Source: Gulosibacter massiliensis
GTDB lineage: Bacteria; Actinomycetota; Actinomycetes; Actinomycetales; Microbacteriaceae
Assembly (NCBI GenBank): GCA_943325745.2
Contig: CALPQP020000016.1
Location: 1 to 10,687 of the forward strand
Length of the DNA stretch: 10,687 nt
Reading direction: 5' to 3'
The translations under genes and the position numbers were made by a program. Below the pieces are notes generated by a model. It made no database searches. It was not told the DNA's origin and was given only the letters and a program-made list of their open reading frames with translations. Shown here piece after piece: positions 7,646-10,687 of the stretch. Numbering within the stretch: the first letter of the stretch is position 1; each line of letters begins with the position of its first letter.

Positions 7646-7987
7646 TTACTTGGTCGCGGACTTTGTCGCCGCGGGCTTCGTGGCGGCAGGCTTCGCTGCA
7701 GCAGTTTTAGCAGCGACAACCGGGGCCGCCTTCTCGACAACACTCGTCACGGCCTGTCGGTGAATGCGGATTTTCGTTCCCGGAGTGGTCTCTAACAGAA
7801 TCTCGTTTTCCTCAACGTCAATCGACAGAATCGTCCCGAAAATACCGGACGTCGTCATGACATTCGCTCCCTTGACAACCTTGGCCACGAGAGCTTCACG
7901 GTCGGCTTTTTGCTTGCGAGAATTGCGAATCATGAACACAACCATGAGCGCCAAAACGGCGACCATCATTAGGGTAAACGGATCCAT
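7646..7987 (-). CDS. yajC: Preprotein translocase subunit YajC
   Basis: Small single-pass membrane protein that associates with SecDF. The 113 residues begin MDPFTL, followed by a membrane helix (about 4-20), the basic RNSRKQK stretch (21-27), and the conserved cytoplasmic core VVKGANVMTTSGIFGTI (37-53) with EILLETTPGTKIRIHRQAV (62-80). From about residue 86 the protein turns into a low-complexity Ala/Lys/Pro/Thr tail. The ATG start is supported by the membrane-helix register; the nearest purine-rich AAAGGA is about 12 nt upstream, rather far. It lies 45 nt after ruvB, in a gap that contains a perfect small hairpin, and 14 nt before secD. It therefore marks the boundary between the recombination and export modules. 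A separate promoter for the Sec genes is possible but not proven. Confidence 0.95.
   Translation of the reverse strand: MDPFTLMMVAVLALMVVFMIRNSRKQKADREALVAKVVKGANVMTTSGIFGTILSIDVEENEILLETTPGTKIRIHRQAVTSVVEKAAPVVAAKTAAAKPAATKPAATKSATK
7658..7702 (-). repeat. Degenerate 15-base tandem repeat encoding the AAxKP tail of YajC
   Basis: Three consecutive 15-base units encode AAAKP, AATKP and AATKS (YajC residues 96-110), followed by ATK and the stop. The amino-acid period of five is clear, while the third codon positions differ between units, so the peptide pattern is better kept than the DNA. The composition resembles histone-H1-like basic tails and should be cytoplasmic. Confidence 0.8.
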
Positions 7988-8013
7988 GGGCAGTGACCGT
8001 CCTTTCGAGAGTC

Positions 8014-8032
8014 TGGGAACACAACGTTCCCA
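8014..8032. repeat. Perfect inverted repeat (7-bp arms, 5-nt loop) between ruvB and yajC
   Basis: TGGGAAC and GTTCCCA are exact complements separated by five bases and begin directly after the ruvB stop codon. In the minus-strand transcript a further G-U pair could extend the stem to eight. No T-run follows, so it does not look like a complete intrinsic terminator. It could act as a 3' stabiliser, a processing site, an attenuator, or a protein-binding palindrome. Confidence 0.6.
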
Positions 8033-9013
8033 TCATAGACCGCTCGGTCGCTCCTTTCCGAGCAATGTCCACGCCGCGGGGGTGGCGACTCGCCCACGTG
8101 GAGTTCGGGCGATAAGCCCAACCCGAACGAGGTACGGCTCGACGACCGATTCGAGAGTGTCGCGTTCTTCGCCAACGGCCGAGGCGAGAGTCGTGATTCC
8201 CGCAGGACCGCCGCGAAACGAGTCAATCAGGGTGGTCAATACCGCCCGGTCAAGTCGATCCAAACCGTGGTCGTCAATGTCAAAAACGGTCAGCGCCGCG
8301 TTCACCGCATCGCGCGAACCCGCTGAATCGTGAACCACGAGGTAGTCACGCACCCGACGGAGCAGCCGATTCGCGATTCTGGGAGTACCGCGGGACCGTC
8401 GCGCAAGTTCGTTGACCGCGCTGGCGTCGAGTTCAATTCCCAACAACCGAGCGCTTCGACGGATGACGAATTCGATTTCGCCAACCTCGTAGTACTCGAG
8501 GTGGGCCGTGTATCCGAACCGATCGCGAAGTGGCGCCGGCAGAAGCCCAGAACGAGTCGTAGCTCCCACCAGCGTGAAAGGCGCGATCTGCAGCGGGACA
8601 GTCGTTGCCCCTGGCCCTTTACCCACCATGATGTCGATTCGAAAATCCTCCATCGCGATGTACAACATTTCTTCGACTCCGCGGGGCAGACGGTGAATTT
8701 CATCAATGAAAAGGGTCTCTCCCTCGATCAACGATGACAACACTGCTGCTAAATCGCCCGTGTGCGTAATCGTTGGTCCGCTGGACATGCGGAGTGGCGA
8801 GCCCGACTCATGCGCAACGATCATCGCAAGCGTCGTCTTTCCCAATCCCGGAGGACCCGCCAACAAAACGTGGTCAGGAGTTCGGCTCTCCATCTTTGCC
8901 GCCGACAACATGACCGACAATTGCGCACGCACTTTTTCTTGACCGATGAATTCGCTCAGTGACCCGGGCCTCAGTGCCCCTTCGAAGACGGAGTCTTGTT
9001 CGAAATCGGTCAC
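8033..9013 (-). CDS. ruvB: Holliday junction branch-migration ATPase RuvB
   Basis: Hexameric AAA+ motor that drives branch migration of Holliday junctions with RuvA. The 326 residues are slightly short of the usual ~335-350 because both ends are compact. Visible: [11 protein letters not shown] (22-32), Walker [10 protein letters not shown] (53-61), [15 protein letters not shown] (78-92), Walker [10 protein letters not shown] (101-109), sensor 1 GATTRSG (150-156), the LRDRFG arginine-finger motif (162-167), sensor 2 [12 protein letters not shown] (209-220), and the C-terminal winged helix beginning [19 protein letters not shown] (268-286) with RTPRGRVAT (303-311). The GTG start overlaps the ruvA stop by four bases (GTGA), so the two subunits are probably translationally coupled. 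All ATPase residues are present. A hairpin follows the stop codon before yajC. Confidence 0.97.
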   Translation of the reverse strand: MTDFEQDSVFEGALRPGSLSEFIGQEKVRAQLSVMLSAAKMESRTPDHVLLAGPPGLGKTTLAMIVAHESGSPLRMSSGPTITHTGDLAAVLSSLIEGETLFIDEIHRLPRGVEEMLYIAMEDFRIDIMVGKGPGATTVPLQIAPFTLVGATTRSGLLPAPLRDRFGYTAHLEYYEVGEIEFVIRRSARLLGIELDASAVNELARRSRGTPRIANRLLRRVRDYLVVHDSAGSRDAVNAALTVFDIDDHGLDRLDRAVLTTLIDSFRGGPAGITTLASAVGEERDTLESVVEPYLVRVGLIARTPRGRVATPAAWTLLGKERPSGL

Positions 9014-9573
9014 GAGTTTCCGCCGAGTGACGCGAGTGCAATCTTCAGACGCTCCGCGAGACTCGCTGTCGGGGCATCGCGGACAACTCCACGAGCTACC
9101 TCGCGAGCGGCACTCTGCGCCCAGCCCAAACCGGTCAACGCCTCGGCTAGCTCGGTGGACTCTGAGTTGGAGGCCTGCGGCATTTTCCCTGTGAGAGAGA
9201 CGATGATGAGCGAGGCGGTCTTCTGTCCGATTCCAGGGACAACACGGAAGCGCGAATCATCACCCGCGTCGACCGCCCCGGCAATCTCGAGAGCAGACAT
9301 TGTCGACAAAATCCCCAGTGCCGTCCTCGGCCCCACTCCGGTAACTCCGCGCAAAATGGTGAATAGTTGCTTGTCCTCGGCGGTGAAGAAGCCAAATAGC
9401 AACCATTCGTCTTCACGTGGGATAAGGACGGTGTGAAGAAAAGCGTCCTCGCCGACCCGAAGGGTTGCCGCAACCTCTCGAGGAACGGCAACATGGAGAC
9501 CGATGCCGTTTGTCTCGATGACGACATCGCCAACGCCAGTCGACGCCACGATTCCACGCACAGTCGCAAGCAT
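9010..9573 (-). CDS. ruvA: Holliday junction DNA-binding protein RuvA
   Basis: Tetrameric protein that binds and opens Holliday junctions and loads RuvB. At 187 residues it is a little shorter than the E. coli form (203). An N-terminal OB-fold (about 1-62) begins MLATVRGIV and includes [10 protein letters not shown] (22-31). Two helix-hairpin-helix motifs follow: [12 protein letters not shown] (74-85) and [11 protein letters not shown] (110-120). After a short linker around 132-140 comes the RuvB-contacting domain III (about 141-185), containing [14 protein letters not shown] (145-158). The ATG start is 10 nt after the ruvC stop with only a weak AGG upstream, so initiation may depend on ribosomes finishing ruvC. 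The 3' end overlaps ruvB by four bases. Confidence 0.96.
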   Translation of the reverse strand: MLATVRGIVASTGVGDVVIETNGIGLHVAVPREVAATLRVGEDAFLHTVLIPREDEWLLFGFFTAEDKQLFTILRGVTGVGPRTALGILSTMSALEIAGAVDAGDDSRFRVVPGIGQKTASLIIVSLTGKMPQASNSESTELAEALTGLGWAQSAAREVARGVVRDAPTASLAERLKIALASLGGNS

Positions 9574-9583
9574 GTTGTTCAGC

Positions 9584-10129
9584 CTACGAGCGCGACGCCT
9601 TCACGGCCGCTCGCCACGCGCGTTGAGCGTCGGTTTCGCCCTCGAGGGCGACGTCTCCCCCGCGCCAGGCGTGACAAATCGCCAACGCCAACGCATCCGC
9701 AGCGTCGGCTGGTTTCGGGGGCGCATCGAGTTTCAGAATCGCGGTCACCATTGTCGTTACCTGCTTCTTGTCTGCCCGGCCGTAGCCCGTGACGGCCGCC
9801 TTGACCTCGCTCGGTGTATGCAGAGCGACCGCGAGCCCCCTTTCCGCTGCGAGGAGTAGTGCGATTCCTGCGACTTGCGCGGTTCCCATGACAGACCGAA
9901 CGTTGTGTTGAGCGAAAACACGTTCGATCGCGATGACATCTGGGCGAAAGGTGTCGAGTACCAGGTTGAGCCCATCGCGGATTGTCAAAAGTCTTTGCTC
10001 TAGCGGTGCGTCGGCGGGGCTACGAATCACGGAGACATCAACGAACGACACCGTGCGCGCCGACGCCGAGTCGATTACCCCGACGCCACACCGGGTGAGC
10101 CCGGGGTCAACGCCGAGGATTCGGGTCAC
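9584..10129 (-). CDS. ruvC: Crossover junction endodeoxyribonuclease RuvC
   Basis: Metal-dependent dimeric nuclease that resolves Holliday junctions exposed by RuvAB. The 181 residues are normal. The RNase H-like active site is complete: D8 in [13 protein letters not shown]69 in VIAIERVF, and D142 and D145 in [12 protein letters not shown]. The [11 protein letters not shown] segment (114-124) supplies the conserved basic residues near the junction. The C-terminus (about 157-181) is short and variable. The GTG start directly abuts the yebC TAA, with GGAGG five bases upstream inside the last yebC codons, so initiation is likely coupled to yebC termination. First gene of the ruvCAB set in its usual order. 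Confidence 0.97.
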   Translation of the reverse strand: MTRILGVDPGLTRCGVGVIDSASARTVSFVDVSVIRSPADAPLEQRLLTIRDGLNLVLDTFRPDVIAIERVFAQHNVRSVMGTAQVAGIALLLAAERGLAVALHTPSEVKAAVTGYGRADKKQVTTMVTAILKLDAPPKPADAADALALAICHAWRGGDVALEGETDAQRAWRAAVKASRS

Positions 10130-10687
10130 TTACTCCTCCGCGTCGAGTTCGGCCTGAACGTCTGCCGGAATCGAAAAATTCGCGAAAACATTCTGCACGT
10201 CGTCGAGGTCTTCGAGCCCGTCAATCAAGTGAAAAACTTTGCGGGCGGTCACGGCGTCGACATCGACGGTGAGCGACGGCACGAACTCTGCTTCCGATGA
10301 GTCGTAGTCCAGGCCCGCTTCTTGAAGAGCGACACGGGTTGCGACGAGGTTCGCGGTGTCCGTGATGACCTCGAATCCGCCGCCGTGATCGACCACTGCT
10401 TCGGCTCCTGCGTCAAGCACGGCGAGCAGAATGTCGTCCTCGGAGACGCCGTCGACCTTCGTGATCGAGATAACGCCCTTGCGCGCAAAATTGTAGGCGA
10501 CCGAACCAGGATCGGCCATTGTTCCACCGTTGCGAGCCATCGCCGTCCGAACCTCGGCCGCCGCTCGGTTTTTGTTGTCCGTGAGGCATTCAATGAGAAG
10601 GGCAACGCCGGAAGGTCCGTAACCCTCGTACATGATCGTCATATAGTCGATGGACTCGCCAGACAGCCCGGCACCGCGCTTGACCGC
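10130..10687 (-). CDS. yebC: YebC/PmpR (TACO1) family protein, 3' part only
   Basis: Partial gene whose 5' end lies beyond the right edge. The frame is open to the last base, giving 185 residues that begin [16 protein letters not shown]; about 65 residues are missing compared with the usual ~250. Family hallmarks: [50 protein letters not shown] and, near the end, [12 protein letters not shown]. The ATG at 10642 is internal (the Met of the conserved [10 protein letters not shown]), not the true start. YebC proteins were long annotated as transcriptional regulators; more recent work links them to translation, including difficult proline-rich stretches, like mitochondrial TACO1. Adjacency to ruvC is common in bacteria. 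The acidic C-terminus, ending DAEE, is normal. No function beyond the family can be read here. Confidence 0.95.
   Translation of the reverse strand, partial: AVKRGAGLSGESIDYMTIMYEGYGPSGVALLIECLTDNKNRAAAEVRTAMARNGGTMADPGSVAYNFARKGVISITKVDGVSEDDILLAVLDAGAEAVVDHGGGFEVITDTANLVATRVALQEAGLDYDSSEAEFVPSLTVDVDAVTARKVFHLIDGLEDLDDVQNVFANFSIPADVQAELDAEE
10135..10139 (-). promoter_or_regulatory. Ribosome-binding site of ruvC (GGAGG) inside the yebC 3' end
   Basis: GGAGG on the minus strand is built from the terminal Glu-Glu codons of yebC and lies five bases before the ruvC GTG, spanning the yebC stop. It fixes the ruvC start and links its translation to yebC. Confidence 0.7.

Noticed and set aside
8017..8029. 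Possible SOS/LexA box (GAAC...GTTC) near ruvB
   Set aside because: The spacer is five bases, not the four of the Gram-positive GAAC-N4-GTTC pattern, and the site is downstream of ruvCAB, not in front of it.
8032..8037. TATGAT as a -10 element for yajC-secDF
   Set aside because: Good hexamer on the minus strand, but no -35 at 16-18 nt upstream, and the predicted start falls in the hairpin loop; it overlaps ruvB's stop codon and may be chance.
9897..9926. Inverted repeat CGAACGT...ACGTTCG with a 16-nt gap
   Set aside because: Lies inside ruvC over the codons around catalytic E69; explained by coding constraint.
10640..10642. ATG as the start of yebC
   Set aside because: The frame continues upstream to the window edge with conserved YebC sequence (AVKRGAG...), so this Met is internal.
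1..10687. A novel defence, mobile or biosynthetic system
   Set aside because: Every base-pair-scale region is accounted for by conserved housekeeping genes in a familiar actinobacterial order; I saw no transposase, integrase, att site, CRISPR repeats, tRNA or rRNA.

Overview
This is a tightly packed stretch of ordinary actinobacterial housekeeping DNA. By eye the GC content is in the mid-to-upper 50s per cent. Gene order, the N-terminal form of the DUF349 protein and the RuvC, YajC and SecD sequence styles suggest a Microbacteriaceae-like actinobacterium. The modest GC and very short intergenic gaps would fit a streamlined aquatic lineage. That placement is an inference from sequence style, not from a search.

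Layout, read in the main direction of transcription (right to left, minus strand): the 3' part of yebC runs in from the right edge, followed by ruvC, ruvA, ruvB, yajC, secD, secF and relA (rel/spoT type). Spacing is very tight. ruvC abuts the yebC stop. ruvA/ruvB and secD/secF overlap by four bases (GTGA). ruvC/ruvA are 10 nt apart, yajC/secD 14 nt, secF/relA 33 nt and ruvB/yajC 45 nt, the last gap holding a small perfect hairpin. After relA comes a DUF349 coiled-coil gene on the plus strand, convergent with relA; the two stop codons share one CTAG. DUF349 is divergent from rarA (minus strand), with 84 bp between the two GTG starts. The 43 bases left of rarA hold no recognisable gene or terminator.

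Functionally the block has three modules. RuvC, RuvA and RuvB process Holliday junctions, and RarA is a replication-fork ATPase. YajC, SecD and SecF form the proton-motive-force-driven accessory complex of the Sec translocon. The bifunctional (p)ppGpp synthetase/hydrolase runs the stringent response. YebC is a translation-associated factor and DUF349 is uncharacterised. Six of the nine visible starts are GTG.

I see no mobile element, CRISPR array, RNA gene or novel multi-gene system. The observations worth a second look are architectural: the interlocked convergent stops, a divergent promoter region in which both genes look leaderless with identical -10-to-GTG spacing, the hairpin after ruvB, the Ala/Lys/Pro repeat tail of YajC, and the degenerating third DUF349 repeat.
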